64,000 bases of DNA from Candidatus Chloroploca asiatica (GTDB lineage Bacteria > Chloroflexota > Chloroflexia > Chloroflexales > Chloroflexaceae): positions 1 through 64,000 of the forward strand of contig NZ_LYXE01000090.1 in assembly GCF_002532075.1 (NCBI RefSeq), in the 5' to 3' direction. The notes below the pieces were generated by a model that was given only the letters and a program-made list of their open reading frames with translations, made no database searches and was not told the DNA's origin. A program made the position numbers and the translations under genes. Below are positions 24,468 to 34,457 of the stretch, one piece after another. How positions within the stretch are numbered: the first letter of the stretch is position 1; each line of letters starts with the position of its first letter.

Positions 24468-25548
24468 ACGCTACGTCGCCCCGTTGCTCGAACTGCTCTT
24501 CCCGGCGGTCTGGCGCACCGTGGATTGGCAGCAACCCGTCATCTTCCGGGATACCGAACTGCAGCAACTTGACCCAGATGTCAATCGCGGCAAGCACCGC
24601 ATCGACAAACTCGTGCAGGTTCAGGCTCTCGATGGCACGCCACGCACGATCTTCATGCACCTGGAAGTCCAGTCCCAGCGCGATCCCACCTTCGCCGAAC
24701 GCATGTTTTGTTACCACGCCCAGATCTTCGTCCGCGAACGCCACCCGGTGATCAGCCTCGCCGTCTTGAGCGATGACCAACCGGGGTGGCACCCGCGCTC
24801 CTTTGGCTACGCCGAGGCCGGGTGCGTGGTGCGGCTTGAGTTCCCCACAGTCAAACTCTTGGATCTTGACTTGACAATGCTCGAAGCCAGCCGCACCCCC
24901 ATCGCGATGGTCATCCTGATCCATCGCGACGCGCAGGCGACTCGGGGGCAACCCGAGGAACGCCTCCGGCGCAAATTGGCCCGCTTTCGCACCTTCTTCC
25001 GCAACGGATACAGTGCCACCGATATGCGCCGACTCTATCGCGTGCTCGATCAGATGCTGCGCCTCGACCCGCGCATGCACGCGACGGTTCGTGCTACAAT
25101 GCGCCTCATTGAACAGGAGGAGACCCAGATGGACACCTTTGTGACCAGTATCGAAGAACTTGCCTTTGCCGAGGGGCTTGAGCAAGGCATCGAGAAGGGG
25201 CTTGAGCAAGGCATCGAGAAGGGGCTTGAGCAAGGCATCGAGAAGGGGCTTGAGCAAGGCATCGAGAAGGGGCTTGAGCAAGGCATCGAGAAGGGGCTTG
25301 AGCAAGGCATCGAGAAGGGGCTTGAGCAAGGCATCGAGAAGGGGCTTGAGCAAGGCCGCCACCAGACCCTGCAAACTGTGGTACTGCGCCAACTGACTCG
25401 GCGTTGCGGGCCACTATCTGAGCCGGTGCAGCATCAACTCGTCACCCTGAGCCCTGAACATCTCCTGGACTTGAGTGAGAGCCTGCTCGATTTTACGAGT
25501 CTGGATGATCTCCAAAACTGGTTGGCCCGCATGTGCCCATCGGAATAA
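24445..25548 (+). CDS. Rpn-family PD-(D/E)XK nuclease, probably 5'-shortened
   Basis: The 367-residue protein resembles recombination-promoting nucleases (formerly called Rpn or ISNCY-type transposases). The nuclease core keeps Asp54 (RIDKLVQV) and the Glu-x-Gln pair (HLEVQ, 74-76). The C-terminal DUF4351-like segment (LTRRCGPLS...LLDFTSLDDLQNWL) is complete. The usual first helix before FFPE/LFP appears short. The first ten residues are encoded by a palindromic repeat arm, and no ribosome site is visible, so expression is doubtful. Residues 245-304 are seven exact LEQGIEKG repeats plus LEQG. Rpn proteins are linked to DNA cleavage and phage defence. It stands alone between repeats, suggesting a mobile unit. 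Confidence 0.75.
   Translation: MLGCCAPTRYVAPLLELLFPAVWRTVDWQQPVIFRDTELQQLDPDVNRGKHRIDKLVQVQALDGTPRTIFMHLEVQSQRDPTFAERMFCYHAQIFVRERHPVISLAVLSDDQPGWHPRSFGYAEAGCVVRLEFPTVKLLDLDLTMLEASRTPIAMVILIHRDAQATRGQPEERLRRKLARFRTFFRNGYSATDMRRLYRVLDQMLRLDPRMHATVRATMRLIEQEETQMDTFVTSIEELAFAEGLEQGIEKGLEQGIEKGLEQGIEKGLEQGIEKGLEQGIEKGLEQGIEKGLEQGIEKGLEQGRHQTLQTVVLRQLTRRCGPLSEPVQHQLVTLSPEHLLDLSESLLDFTSLDDLQNWLARMCPSE
25177..25356 (+). repeat. Perfect 24-bp tandem repeat, 7.5 copies
   Basis: The unit runs from 25177 and recurs at exact 24-bp steps through 25344, followed by a 12-bp partial copy. All seven copies are identical at the DNA level. Each encodes LEQGIEKG in frame, so copy-number change alters protein length without a frameshift. 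Perfect identity implies recent expansion or active homogenisation. Confidence 0.95.
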
Positions 25549-25590
25549 GCCGGCCTCCTGCAGGCAAAGCAACGTACGGGCACGGCGCCG

Positions 25591-25629
25591 CCCGGCCCCC
25601 ACGCCCGGCCCCCACGCCCGGCCCCCGTT
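25591..25629. repeat. Short 13-bp GC-rich tandem repeat
   Basis: CCCGGCCCCCACG occurs at 25591-25603 and 25604-25616, with a third partial copy. It lies just after the Rpn-family gene and before the 3' end of the convergent histidine kinase. The preceding bases (GGGCACGGCGCCGCCC) are palindromic and resemble the repeat on the other side of the nuclease gene. Confidence 0.7.
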
Positions 25630-25647
25630 CGCGTCTACCGCCAGATA

Positions 25648-28605
25648 CTACTCATTGGTGGCAAATGGGAGACAAATGCGAAAGCGACTCCCCTGCGCAG
25701 GCTCGCTCTCCACGCTTAACGCCCCATGATGCGCCTGCACGATGCCCTGCACCGCAGCCAGACCAAGTCCTCTGCCGGTGAACTTGGTACTGAAAAAGGG
25801 ATCGAAAATACGACGAAGGGCCACTGCTTCGATCCCACACCCGGTGTCGTGAACCTCCAGGTAGGCATAGCGGCCCGGCTCGGCGGCATTGATACTGGCA
25901 TGCCTTAGGATCGCGTCTGTTAGATCGCACTGGCCTGTGCTCACGGTAATCTCCCCATGCTCCATTGCCTCGATCGCTTCAATCGCGTTGGTCAGCAGAC
26001 TCCGTAGCATCTGGCGGAGCTGGGTTTCATCGGCGTGGATCAGGGGCAGATCAGGTTCGAGACAGTAGTGGATCGCAATGGTATGTGGGAGCGTGAGCCT
26101 AATAAGTTCGCTCTGTTCGCGCACAATGAGGTTGAGGTCAACCGGGACAAGATGAAATGCCCCGCGCCCTGCATACGCAAGCATCTGTGCGGTCAGTTCG
26201 GCGGCACGGCGTGCCCCCAGCATAATTGCATTCAGACTGTCGTGAACCTCACTCCCCGGCGGTGTATCGAGGCGGGCGAGCTCGGCGTAGCCCAGGATGG
26301 TCGAGAGGATATTGTTAAAATCGTGGGCAACGCCGCCCGCTAGGATGGCGAGACTCTCGAGTCGTTGCGCTTCTAGCAGTTTGCGCTGGATGAGTTCGCG
26401 TTGGGCTTCACTCTCTTTGCGTGCGGTGATGTCGAGGGTGACAATGGCCGACCCCATGCCCGCAACGGGCAACGGTGCGGCGCTGATGCTTGCCCAGCGC
26501 CGTTTGCCATCCGGTCGGATGATGCCGATTTCGGCGTCACGCACGATCTCACCGTTGGCCGCACGGATCGTTGGAAAAGCGTCGAAGGGGATCGGCACGC
26601 CATCGGGGTAAAGATACTGGATCTTCCGGTAACCCCCGGCCAGTATTTCGCTCACCTCCATCCCCAGAATCTGTCCAACGGTACGATTAAGCTGAAGAGG
26701 CCGTCGTTTTGGGTCAACAATTGAGACGCCAACCGGCAAGATATCAAAGAGTGTCCGCAACAGACTTTCGCGCTCGCGTAGTTCCTCTTCGTGCTTCCAG
26801 CGTCGCAAGGTACTCCCGATCAGTCCGGTTGCCAGTTGCAACAAGATGTAATCCTGTTCTTGCCAACGCTGGGCTGTGGTGCAATGGTAAAAGCCAAGGG
26901 CACCGGCAAGCTCTTCTCCGGTCTGCATCGTCAAAAAGAGAAATGATGCGATGCCAAGTGGCTCCATCAACGCGGCTAACTCTGGCGCCTGGGTGCGTAG
27001 GCTCTCGATCGTGCCACTAACCGCTCTGCCCTGACGAGGATCAATCCGGAACTGCACCGGGATCTTGTTCCAGGGCAGGCGCGGCAACGGTTGATGCGGG
27101 GGCAGCAAAAAGGCAGGGCGCGCTATCGTTATCGTTTGATCAAGGCAAAGACCCAACTCGGGATCACGTACGCCTCGTAGCAAGACAATGCGATCAACAT
27201 CAATCCCGTCAAGCAAGCTTCCCAGGGCTTCACGCAACACCTGCTCGCGCTCGACCGGGGTATTGACCGGTCGAATCAAGATCTGCGAGCATGCAAAGAG
27301 GACGGCTTGATAGCGCCGATCCTGTTCGACCTTGAGCTGCGACTGCTTTTGGCTCGTAATATCCATCTCGATGCCGTCCCACAGCACATGGTGGGCATCA
27401 AGTCGCCGCGGTCGTTGGCGTATCCGACTCCACCGCTCGCCCCACGGGGTCATTTTCCGCACCTCTATATCGAGCGGGGCAAAGGCGGCACGGGCCTGCT
27501 GCTCGGCCTCATGCAGCCGCTGACGATCTTCGGGAACCAGTAACTCGTAGAGAAGTTCTGGCTTCTTGAGCGCCTGCGCTGGCGTAGAGCCCGACAGTTG
27601 CTCGACACCAGCACTGACATAGGTGAAACGTCCGGAACCATTGTCAACGACGAGTTCTTGATAGAGCATAACGCCCGGCAGGTTGTCGCCAATCGCCCCA
27701 AGTTGCGCTTCGCGTTCCTCCAAGTCATCGGTACGCTCGCTCACGAGGTACTCCAGGTCGCGATTGAGCGCCTCGAGCCGCTTTTCAGCCTGTGTTCGTT
27801 CCTGATCGATGCGATCAAAGGCGTGCGCCACCTGATAAAAGAGGAACAGGTTGCCTATGATCACTATGATCAAGCCCAGGATCGCTCCGCTAAAACCTGT
27901 CTGCCAGGTAATCCAGGCCACGAGCCACCCAATCAGCAAGAGCACAAAGCTGCCTGCCACAAGCCGCCGCAGGATCTGTCCACCCTGACTTGCACGCAAG
28001 CTCAAGGCCATAGACCCACGGTCAGGGTTCATCGTGAGCCCGGCAAGCGCCAGTAACAAGACAGCCACTGAACCATGCAGCGACGTGCCACGCGCAAGTG
28101 GACGCAAACTCATACTGACTGGCAAAAAGCTCATAATGGCAATCAGCCCATACAGAGCCAACCCCAGGGCACAGAGTTGCGCCAGCCGAACGTTGCGCTC
28201 GGTTGGGTTTTCGCGTAAGAATATAGCTACCCCGACAAGCAGGATCGTCAAGATGACCATCGGCACAAAGGCAAGCGGCGAGCCAGCCGATCCCACCTCA
28301 AACACCGGCACTAGACCATCCCACAAGAAAGTGCTGAGATAGAGCACGCCAAGGACAACGGCACTGCCAATCATCACGCCTGCCAGGAGGCGCGTCAGAC
28401 GTCCTGGCACAAGCAGCATCAATGTTGCAATCAGCAACATCCCAGCATTCAACGGTCTCAGTGGGGGTAAGGCCGGGTGCAATTGCGCCAGAAGAGGAAG
28501 ATCGGCGATCCAGCCTACTAGCGCGAGTAGGCTGATGCTGATCGCAAAGGCAACAGCGCCGATCTGTAGGTACCGAAGATACCGAAAGATGGGAGACATC
28601 ATCAT
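25648..28605 (-). CDS. Membrane hybrid-sensor histidine kinase (PAS-GAF-PAS)
   Basis: The 985-residue kinase has about eight N-terminal membrane helices (1-260), a coiled coil (265-300), and a PAS domain (about 300-420). A GAF-like domain (about 435-600), a second PAS domain (about 615-730) and a kinase core follow. The phospho-accepting His761 is in GGVAHDFNNILST, the NtrB-like type. N (LLTNAIEA), G1 (VHDTGCGI), F (FDPFFSTKF) and G2 (GRGLGLAAVQ) boxes are intact. No receiver domain or response regulator is in or next to it, so it is an orphan kinase. Three ATG codons in a row mark the start, without a clear ribosome site. Signal unknown. Confidence 0.93.
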   Translation of the reverse strand: MMMSPIFRYLRYLQIGAVAFAISISLLALVGWIADLPLLAQLHPALPPLRPLNAGMLLIATLMLLVPGRLTRLLAGVMIGSAVVLGVLYLSTFLWDGLVPVFEVGSAGSPLAFVPMVILTILLVGVAIFLRENPTERNVRLAQLCALGLALYGLIAIMSFLPVSMSLRPLARGTSLHGSVAVLLLALAGLTMNPDRGSMALSLRASQGGQILRRLVAGSFVLLLIGWLVAWITWQTGFSGAILGLIIVIIGNLFLFYQVAHAFDRIDQERTQAEKRLEALNRDLEYLVSERTDDLEEREAQLGAIGDNLPGVMLYQELVVDNGSGRFTYVSAGVEQLSGSTPAQALKKPELLYELLVPEDRQRLHEAEQQARAAFAPLDIEVRKMTPWGERWSRIRQRPRRLDAHHVLWDGIEMDITSQKQSQLKVEQDRRYQAVLFACSQILIRPVNTPVEREQVLREALGSLLDGIDVDRIVLLRGVRDPELGLCLDQTITIARPAFLLPPHQPLPRLPWNKIPVQFRIDPRQGRAVSGTIESLRTQAPELAALMEPLGIASFLFLTMQTGEELAGALGFYHCTTAQRWQEQDYILLQLATGLIGSTLRRWKHEEELRERESLLRTLFDILPVGVSIVDPKRRPLQLNRTVGQILGMEVSEILAGGYRKIQYLYPDGVPIPFDAFPTIRAANGEIVRDAEIGIIRPDGKRRWASISAAPLPVAGMGSAIVTLDITARKESEAQRELIQRKLLEAQRLESLAILAGGVAHDFNNILSTILGYAELARLDTPPGSEVHDSLNAIMLGARRAAELTAQMLAYAGRGAFHLVPVDLNLIVREQSELIRLTLPHTIAIHYCLEPDLPLIHADETQLRQMLRSLLTNAIEAIEAMEHGEITVSTGQCDLTDAILRHASINAAEPGRYAYLEVHDTGCGIEAVALRRIFDPFFSTKFTGRGLGLAAVQGIVQAHHGALSVESEPAQGSRFRICLPFATNE

Positions 28606-28624
28606 CGGGCTTGTCTAAGGGTAG

Positions 28625-28660
28625 TCTGCGCAATGCCGTGGATCGCACGCATTGCGCAGA
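28625..28660. terminator. Hairpin after carB
   Basis: TCTGCGCAATG (28625-28635) pairs perfectly with CATTGCGCAGA (28650-28660). The element lies downstream of carB and upstream of the histidine kinase, both on the minus strand. It probably separates their transcripts. No strong U-tract is present. Confidence 0.5.
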
Positions 28661-28688
28661 GATCTAGTAATAGTCAGACATAGCAAGC

Positions 28689-31600
28689 CTATATGCGCTC
28701 CTGCAAGCTATGAACTGTCCAGACATCGTCAGCCAGCGCACGGATAGCCTGCACAGCGGCAGCAGCCCCCGACAGGGTGGTCAGCATTGGTACCCCATAG
28801 GTGATCGCGGCACGCCTGATCGCAACTTCGTCAAAGAAACTCGCTTTGCCGAGGGGCGTATTGACAATCAGCGCAATCTCGTTATTCTTGACATAGTCAA
28901 CCGCGTTCGGTCGCCCTTCGTTCACCTTGTAAATCGAAGTCACCGTCAGGCCGTGCTCGCGCAGAGACGCCGCCGTGCCTCCCGTCGCCAAGAGTTCGAA
29001 GCCCATCGCCGCAAGGTCGCGGGCAATCGGGAGCAACGAGGCTTTGTCACGATCATTGACACTCAAAAAGGCCTTCCCACTGAGCGGAAGATCCTGTCCA
29101 CACCCTAGTTGCGCCTTGGCAAAAGCCTCGCCAAAGGTTGCTCCACTCCCCATAGCTTCCCCCGTCGAGCGCATCTCGGGGCCAAGCAGGGTGTCTACCC
29201 CAGGGAACCGCGCCCACGGCAAGACAACTTCTTTGACGTGGTATTTCTGGTTGTGTTCACCCGTGTCAAGCTTGTGACTGATCACCGGCTCGGTCTGACC
29301 CGGTACCATAACATGCAGGTACTGATCATCAAGCCGCAGCTGCGCCCCGCCTGCACATTGCGCCGCAATCTGCGCCCACGGTGTCCCCGTCGCTTTGGCG
29401 ACAAAGGGGATCGTACGCGACGCCCGCGGATTCACTTCCAGCACATAGACAATGCCGTCTTTCATGGCGTACTGAACATTCATCAACCCGACGACTCCAA
29501 GCGCCCGAGCCAGTTGAACCGTATAGGTTTGCATCATGGCAACATGTTCCGGGGCCACCATATAGGTTGGAATAACACACGCACTGTCGCCACTATGCAC
29601 CCCGGCAAGCTCGATCTGCTCCATAATGCCTGCAATCACAACTTCACTGCCATCGGCGACACAATCTACATCCATTTCGAAGGCGTCTTCGAGGAAACGG
29701 TCGATCAGGACGGGATGCTCAGGTGAGGCGTCAACCGCTTCGCGCATGTAGCGTTCGAGCGTTTCATCGTCATAGACAATCGCCATGGCCCGCCCTCCCA
29801 GCACATACGAGGGCCGAACAACCACCGGGTAGCTGATGGTGCGGGCAACTTCCAGGGCTTCTTCACCCGAGGTGGCACTGCCATGCGCAGGCGCCGGTAT
29901 GTCAAGCCGCCCGAGCAGCGCCCCAAACCGATCGCGATCCTCGGCAAGGTCAATCGAGTCGGGCGCGGTTCCCCAGATGGGCACACCAGCAGCCTCGAGT
30001 GCCCGGGCCAGTTTCAATGGTGTTTGTCCACCAAATTGTACCAGCACACCATCTGGTTCTTCCAGATCAACAATGTTCAGCACATCTTCCAACGTTAATG
30101 GCTCAAAATAGAGCCGATCAGCTGTATCATAATCGGTCGAGACTGTTTCTGGGTTACAGTTGACCATAATCGTCTCGTAGCCGATGCTCCGCAAGCCAAA
30201 GACGGCGTGGACACAGCAATAGTCAAATTCGATGCCCTGTCCAATCCGATTCGGCCCCGACCCGAGAATGATCACCTTTTTGCGTGTGCTTGGCTCAGCC
30301 TCGTCTTCGCTCTCGTAGCTTGAATAGAGATAGGGCGTGAACGCGGGAAACTCGGCGGCACATGTGTCAACCCGGTGAAACGTAGGAAAAATCCCCAACT
30401 CTTTGCGGCGCGCTCGTACCGCAAGTTCAGCGTCCCACGCATGCCTCAGTCTCGGCGCACGCAGCAAATAGGCAAGTTGTGCGTCACCAAAGCCCATCCG
30501 TTTCGCCTGACGCAGCAGGTCAGCCGGGACATTGCTAAGATCAAAGGCGCGCAGACGGCCTTCGAGGTTGACGATCTGCTCGAACTGTTCCAGGAACCAG
30601 GGGTCAATATGGGTCAGAGCATTGATTTGCGCCACATTCATGCCACTCTGCAGCGCGTAGCGCAGATAAAAGTAGCGCTCAGGATTGGGCGTGATCAGCC
30701 GCTCGCGCACGCGCTCGGGGTTGATCTGGTCTTTGCCATCGGCCCCCCAACCCAGGCGTCCCTGCTCGAGCGAGCGCCAGGCTTTTTGAAAAGCCTCGGG
30801 AAAGGTACGCCCGATCGCCATCACTTCCCCGACCGATTTCATGCTAGTCGTCAGGGTCTGATCGGCTTGCGGGAATTTCTCGAAGGTCCAGCGCGGGATC
30901 TTTACCACCACATAGTCAAGCGTTGGTTCAAAACTCGCTGGGGTTTCCCGTGTAATATCATTCGGAAGTTCGTCAAGCGTATAGCCAATCGCGAGCTTGG
31001 CGGCAATTTTGGCAATCGGGAAGCCAGTCGCTTTCGAGGCCAGGGCCGATGAACGCGATACCCGCGGATTCATCTCGATCACATAGATGCGCCCGTCGGT
31101 CGGGCTAATCGCAAATTGCACATTCGAGCCACCCGTCTCGACACCAACCGCACGCAACACCGCCAATGCCTGATCACGCAGTTGCTGGTATTCACGATCC
31201 GTCAACGTCATCGCCGGGGCAACCGTCACCGAGTCACCCGTATGCACGCCCATTGGATCGATATTCTCAATCGAGCAGATGATCACCCCGTTGTCCATTC
31301 GGTCGCGCATCACCTCAAGCTCGAATTCCTTCCAGCCGAGCACACTCTCTTCAATCAAGACTTGATTAACTGGTGAAGCATCGAGGCCCCGTTCCACAAT
31401 TTCTTTGAACTCTTCGAGGTTATACGCAATGCCGCCACCAGCCCCGCCAAGGGTAAACGAAGGGCGAATGATCGCCGGAAAGCCGACTTGACCGATCAGC
31501 GCCATGGCTTCATCAACGCTATGCACGGTGCCCGAGCGGGGCACCTGTAACCCGATCTCGATCATCTTGTCTTTGAAGCGCTGGCGATCTTCGGCAATGC

Positions 31601-31970
31601 GTACCGCTTCGACCGAGGCCCCGATTAACTCAACGCCATAGCGCTCAAGGACGCCAGCCTCGTGCAGGTCTACCGCCAGGTTGAGCGCCGTCTGACCGCC
31701 AACCGTCGGCAACAGCGCATCAGGACGCTCGCGGGCAATAATGCGTTCAACACTCGCCACCGTCAGTGGCTCAATGTAGGTTGCATCGGCTAGCCCCGGA
31801 TCGGTCATAATCGTCGCTGGATTCGAATTGACCAGCACCACACGATAGCCCTCTTCCCGCAAGGCTTTGCACGCCTGAGCACCCGAATAGTCGAACTCAC
31901 AGGCCTGACCGATCACAATCGGTCCCGACCCGATAATTAAAATAGTAGTAAGATCGTTGCGCCTGGGCAT
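28689..31970 (-). CDS. carB: Carbamoyl-phosphate synthase large subunit
   Basis: CarB makes carbamoyl phosphate from bicarbonate, ammonia and two ATP, feeding pyrimidine and arginine synthesis. The 1,093-residue product has the two homologous ATP-grasp halves, recognisable from the paired segments [17 protein letters not shown] and [16 protein letters not shown]. An oligomerisation region lies between them, and a C-terminal MGS-like allosteric domain (about 950-1,093) is present. Length is normal. The glutaminase subunit gene carA is not adjacent, so the two subunits are encoded apart. GAGGAG lies about 14 nt upstream of the ATG. Confidence 0.98.
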   Translation of the reverse strand: MPRRNDLTTILIIGSGPIVIGQACEFDYSGAQACKALREEGYRVVLVNSNPATIMTDPGLADATYIEPLTVASVERIIARERPDALLPTVGGQTALNLAVDLHEAGVLERYGVELIGASVEAVRIAEDRQRFKDKMIEIGLQVPRSGTVHSVDEAMALIGQVGFPAIIRPSFTLGGAGGGIAYNLEEFKEIVERGLDASPVNQVLIEESVLGWKEFELEVMRDRMDNGVIICSIENIDPMGVHTGDSVTVAPAMTLTDREYQQLRDQALAVLRAVGVETGGSNVQFAISPTDGRIYVIEMNPRVSRSSALASKATGFPIAKIAAKLAIGYTLDELPNDITRETPASFEPTLDYVVVKIPRWTFEKFPQADQTLTTSMKSVGEVMAIGRTFPEAFQKAWRSLEQGRLGWGADGKDQINPERVRERLITPNPERYFYLRYALQSGMNVAQINALTHIDPWFLEQFEQIVNLEGRLRAFDLSNVPADLLRQAKRMGFGDAQLAYLLRAPRLRHAWDAELAVRARRKELGIFPTFHRVDTCAAEFPAFTPYLYSSYESEDEAEPSTRKKVIILGSGPNRIGQGIEFDYCCVHAVFGLRSIGYETIMVNCNPETVSTDYDTADRLYFEPLTLEDVLNIVDLEEPDGVLVQFGGQTPLKLARALEAAGVPIWGTAPDSIDLAEDRDRFGALLGRLDIPAPAHGSATSGEEALEVARTISYPVVVRPSYVLGGRAMAIVYDDETLERYMREAVDASPEHPVLIDRFLEDAFEMDVDCVADGSEVVIAGIMEQIELAGVHSGDSACVIPTYMVAPEHVAMMQTYTVQLARALGVVGLMNVQYAMKDGIVYVLEVNPRASRTIPFVAKATGTPWAQIAAQCAGGAQLRLDDQYLHVMVPGQTEPVISHKLDTGEHNQKYHVKEVVLPWARFPGVDTLLGPEMRSTGEAMGSGATFGEAFAKAQLGCGQDLPLSGKAFLSVNDRDKASLLPIARDLAAMGFELLATGGTAASLREHGLTVTSIYKVNEGRPNAVDYVKNNEIALIVNTPLGKASFFDEVAIRRAAITYGVPMLTTLSGAAAAVQAIRALADDVWTVHSLQERI

Positions 31971-32113
31971 TCTGTGGTCTCGCTCCTCTCGCTGATCGTA
32001 GGCACACTCGAGTATGCCTCTGTCGAGGCCGATTATACCATTGCGTCTGCCTCGCTTGTCGCAAGCAAGGCCAGTGGTCTAACCCCTGGCTTTGCTTGCA
32101 AATTCTCCTCATC

Positions 32114-32147
32114 GCAAAAAATGCCAGCAAAGCTGGCATTTTTTTGC
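32114..32147. terminator. Bidirectional intrinsic terminator
   Basis: AAAAAATGCCAGC (32116-32128) pairs with GCTGGCATTTTTT (32132-32144) around AAA, with A- and T-runs on the flanks. It lies eleven bases beyond the Gmad2-protein stop and isolates it from carB. It is the clearest rho-independent terminator in the window. Confidence 0.85.
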
Positions 32148-32156
32148 GACCATCCA

Positions 32157-34370
32157 TCAAGGTGCCCGTGGCTGTGGTGGCGGGGCCACCACTAACCTGA
32201 TGCTCGTTTCAGCAAACGGCACCAGCAATCGGTCATTCTGGTCAGCCAACCGTACCGTGATCTCGCCTCCCGCTGGTGGCACCGTAAAGAGCACCGGCCC
32301 ACTAAAGACAAACCCGATCCCCGGCACCTCGCGGACACTCAATTCGCCTTTACCAAGCTCATTGCCCGCCGCATCTGTGACCGTGTAGACCAGGCGACTC
32401 TGAAAAGGTGCCAGCGCTGTCGTGCCATCAAAGATCGCCGGGCTACCCACAACGGTGTCGGTTACCGGTGAGGTGACATTGATGACCTGTTGATCCCCCG
32501 CTGGCCCGATACTCGTTGGCGTCGGCGGTTGCGCTCGTGGGTTGACCTGCAACTGCACGATGGCACTCGCGATGATCTGTCCGGCCCCATCGCGATCATA
32601 GATCTCGACCGCAATCGCCCCGCCCTGCACCGGCTCGGTAAAGTTCAATGAGGCGGTAAAGGGGACATTGACTTGCCCCGTCTGCCCCGCGACCGGGAAA
32701 CTACCTTGCCCAAGCGTCTCACGGGTCAGGGTGCGCACGACATAGTAGAGCTCACGGAACTGCGGATAGAGCGCCGCCCGTCCGGTAATGACGACTGGAC
32801 TGCCAACAGTTGTCCCGGTCGGCGGGGTCTCGATCGTGATCGCTTGGCGCGTCGGCGGTGGAACGGGTGTCGCTGTAGGGGCTGGCGTCGCTGTAGGGGC
32901 TGGCGTCGCCGTTGGTGTCGGTGGGCCGGCCACATTCAGCGGCAGCGTCACACTCGTCATCACCTGGCCGGTGTTGGGGTCAAGCTCAAGCAACTCGAGG
33001 TTGATCGAACCACCGCCCTGGGGTAGGTTAAAGAAGATCTGGCTATTAAAACGACCACCACCCTCTTGCGAGCCGCTAACGCCAAACTGCCCGGTACCAA
33101 GTTGCTGCCCATTAACATCACGTACCCGGAAGGTCAACTGACTGTTGGGTGGCAACTGCACCGTGCGTCCAGCAATCGTCATTGGGCTGCCCACCGTCGT
33201 TCCCGCAGGCGGTGACTCGATAATGATGGCCTGCGCTTGCGGTGCGACATTCAGGTCGAGCCGTGCCGAAGCAATAATCTCGTTGGTGCTTGCATTCTGA
33301 TCGGCAATTTCAATCGTGATCCGTCCACCAGTCACTGGCAAATTAAACGTGACCGACGCATTGAAAATGGCCGGCCCTCCCTCGGCCCCCAGCACCGGGA
33401 AGAAACCATTGCCCAGATCACGGCCAGCCGCATCAAAGACCCGGTAGAGCAAGTTGCCCTGGAAGGGGAAACGCGCCGTGCGCCCGGTCAGAGTCACCGG
33501 GCTGCCCACAGTCGTCCCTGGTGGCGGTGACTCGACCACGATCGCCTGGGGCGGTGCAACCACCATCACCAACTGGGTACTTGCCACGGCTGGTGCCCCC
33601 GGTGCGCCTGGCTCAAGCACTTCGAGCGTCACCGCGCCACCCTCCAGGGGAGGATTGAAGCCAATCGAAGCCGTAAAGCTCCCCTGTCCCTCGGCGGTAA
33701 CATTCACCGGGAAGACCCCATTGCCAATGATAGTGCCTGCCGCATCACGCATCACAAAGGTCAGACTGTTGCCCGCCGGGGGCACGGTCGTGCGCCCGGC
33801 AATTGTTACCGGGCTGCCAACGGTTGTCCCTGGTGGCGGTGAGTCAAGCGTAATCGCCTGGGCCTGTGGCTCAGGGGTTGGTTCCCCTTCCCCCGTCGCG
33901 CCATTTGACGGACTCAGATTCACCGAAACCGAGGCAATCGCCATGGTCGAACCATCAGCCGCACTGATCTCTAGCACCTCGATCCGCCCCGGCCCACCCT
34001 GCTCAAGGGTGTAGGGGATTTCACCAGCAAAGACGCCTGGGCCCCCCAGATCGTCCTGAAGCGCCTCGGCCGTAAAGAAGCCCTCGGCCAGCAAACCTCC
34101 GCCTGGCCCAAAGAGGCGGTAGTTCAGATTGGCCTCAAAGGGCATGATCGTCACATCACCAGTGACCACAATTGGACTGGTTACCGTAGCATCTGTTGTC
34201 GGACTCAGTATCGTGATCGTTCGTCGTGGCGGCACGGGCGTCGTCTGCTCAGGGGTTGGGGTCGGAGTGCTTCCCCCAAACCCACAACCACTCAGCAGCA
34301 ATACAAGCCCCAGCATCACCATCGTCCATCGCCATTGCCACCAGTGTACATATTTGTGCACATGGCACAT
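32157..34370 (-). CDS. Lipoprotein with six Gmad2-like Ig domains
   Basis: The 737-residue exported protein has a signal ending LLLSGCGFGG, so Cys29 or so should be lipidated. Six domains of about 100 residues follow, each opening with a version of the pattern I-x-SPPPGTTVGSPVTI-x-G. This is the Gmad2 (spore-germination immunoglobulin-like) fold found in bacterial surface proteins. Domain 4 and 5 are joined by a Thr-Pro-Ala linker (TPAPTATPAPTATP) encoded by an 18-bp tandem repeat. GAGGT precedes the ATG at 34370. An adhesive or structural role at the cell surface is likely. It lies downstream of the S9 peptidase, separated by a hairpin. Confidence 0.88.
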   Translation of the reverse strand: MCHVHKYVHWWQWRWTMVMLGLVLLLSGCGFGGSTPTPTPEQTTPVPPRRTITILSPTTDATVTSPIVVTGDVTIMPFEANLNYRLFGPGGGLLAEGFFTAEALQDDLGGPGVFAGEIPYTLEQGGPGRIEVLEISAADGSTMAIASVSVNLSPSNGATGEGEPTPEPQAQAITLDSPPPGTTVGSPVTIAGRTTVPPAGNSLTFVMRDAAGTIIGNGVFPVNVTAEGQGSFTASIGFNPPLEGGAVTLEVLEPGAPGAPAVASTQLVMVVAPPQAIVVESPPPGTTVGSPVTLTGRTARFPFQGNLLYRVFDAAGRDLGNGFFPVLGAEGGPAIFNASVTFNLPVTGGRITIEIADQNASTNEIIASARLDLNVAPQAQAIIIESPPAGTTVGSPMTIAGRTVQLPPNSQLTFRVRDVNGQQLGTGQFGVSGSQEGGGRFNSQIFFNLPQGGGSINLELLELDPNTGQVMTSVTLPLNVAGPPTPTATPAPTATPAPTATPVPPPTRQAITIETPPTGTTVGSPVVITGRAALYPQFRELYYVVRTLTRETLGQGSFPVAGQTGQVNVPFTASLNFTEPVQGGAIAVEIYDRDGAGQIIASAIVQLQVNPRAQPPTPTSIGPAGDQQVINVTSPVTDTVVGSPAIFDGTTALAPFQSRLVYTVTDAAGNELGKGELSVREVPGIGFVFSGPVLFTVPPAGGEITVRLADQNDRLLVPFAETSIRLVVAPPPQPRAP

Positions 34371-34387
34371 CGTAGTACCTCACAATC

Positions 34388-34427
34388 GACAGGTCAACTG
34401 CGAAACGACGCTCACAGTTGACCTGTC
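34388..34427. terminator. Hairpin between S9 peptidase and Gmad2 genes
   Basis: GACAGGTCAACTG (34388-34400) pairs perfectly with CAGTTGACCTGTC (34415-34427), a 13-bp stem with a 14-nt loop. It lies 30 bases beyond the S9 stop and just before the Gmad2 start. No U-tract, so read-through with processing is possible. Confidence 0.5.
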
Positions 34428-34457
34428 CTTCAACGTTTGCTCTCACTAACGACCGAC

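Noticed and set aside
25177-25356. Possible CRISPR array
   Set aside because: The 24-bp units are contiguous with no spacers and are in frame within a protein.
24415-25392. Long minus-strand ORFs opposite the Rpn gene, full of a repeated 8-residue unit
   Set aside because: The periodicity comes from the 24-bp tandem repeat of the real plus-strand gene. The nuclease and DUF4351 signatures are on the plus strand only.
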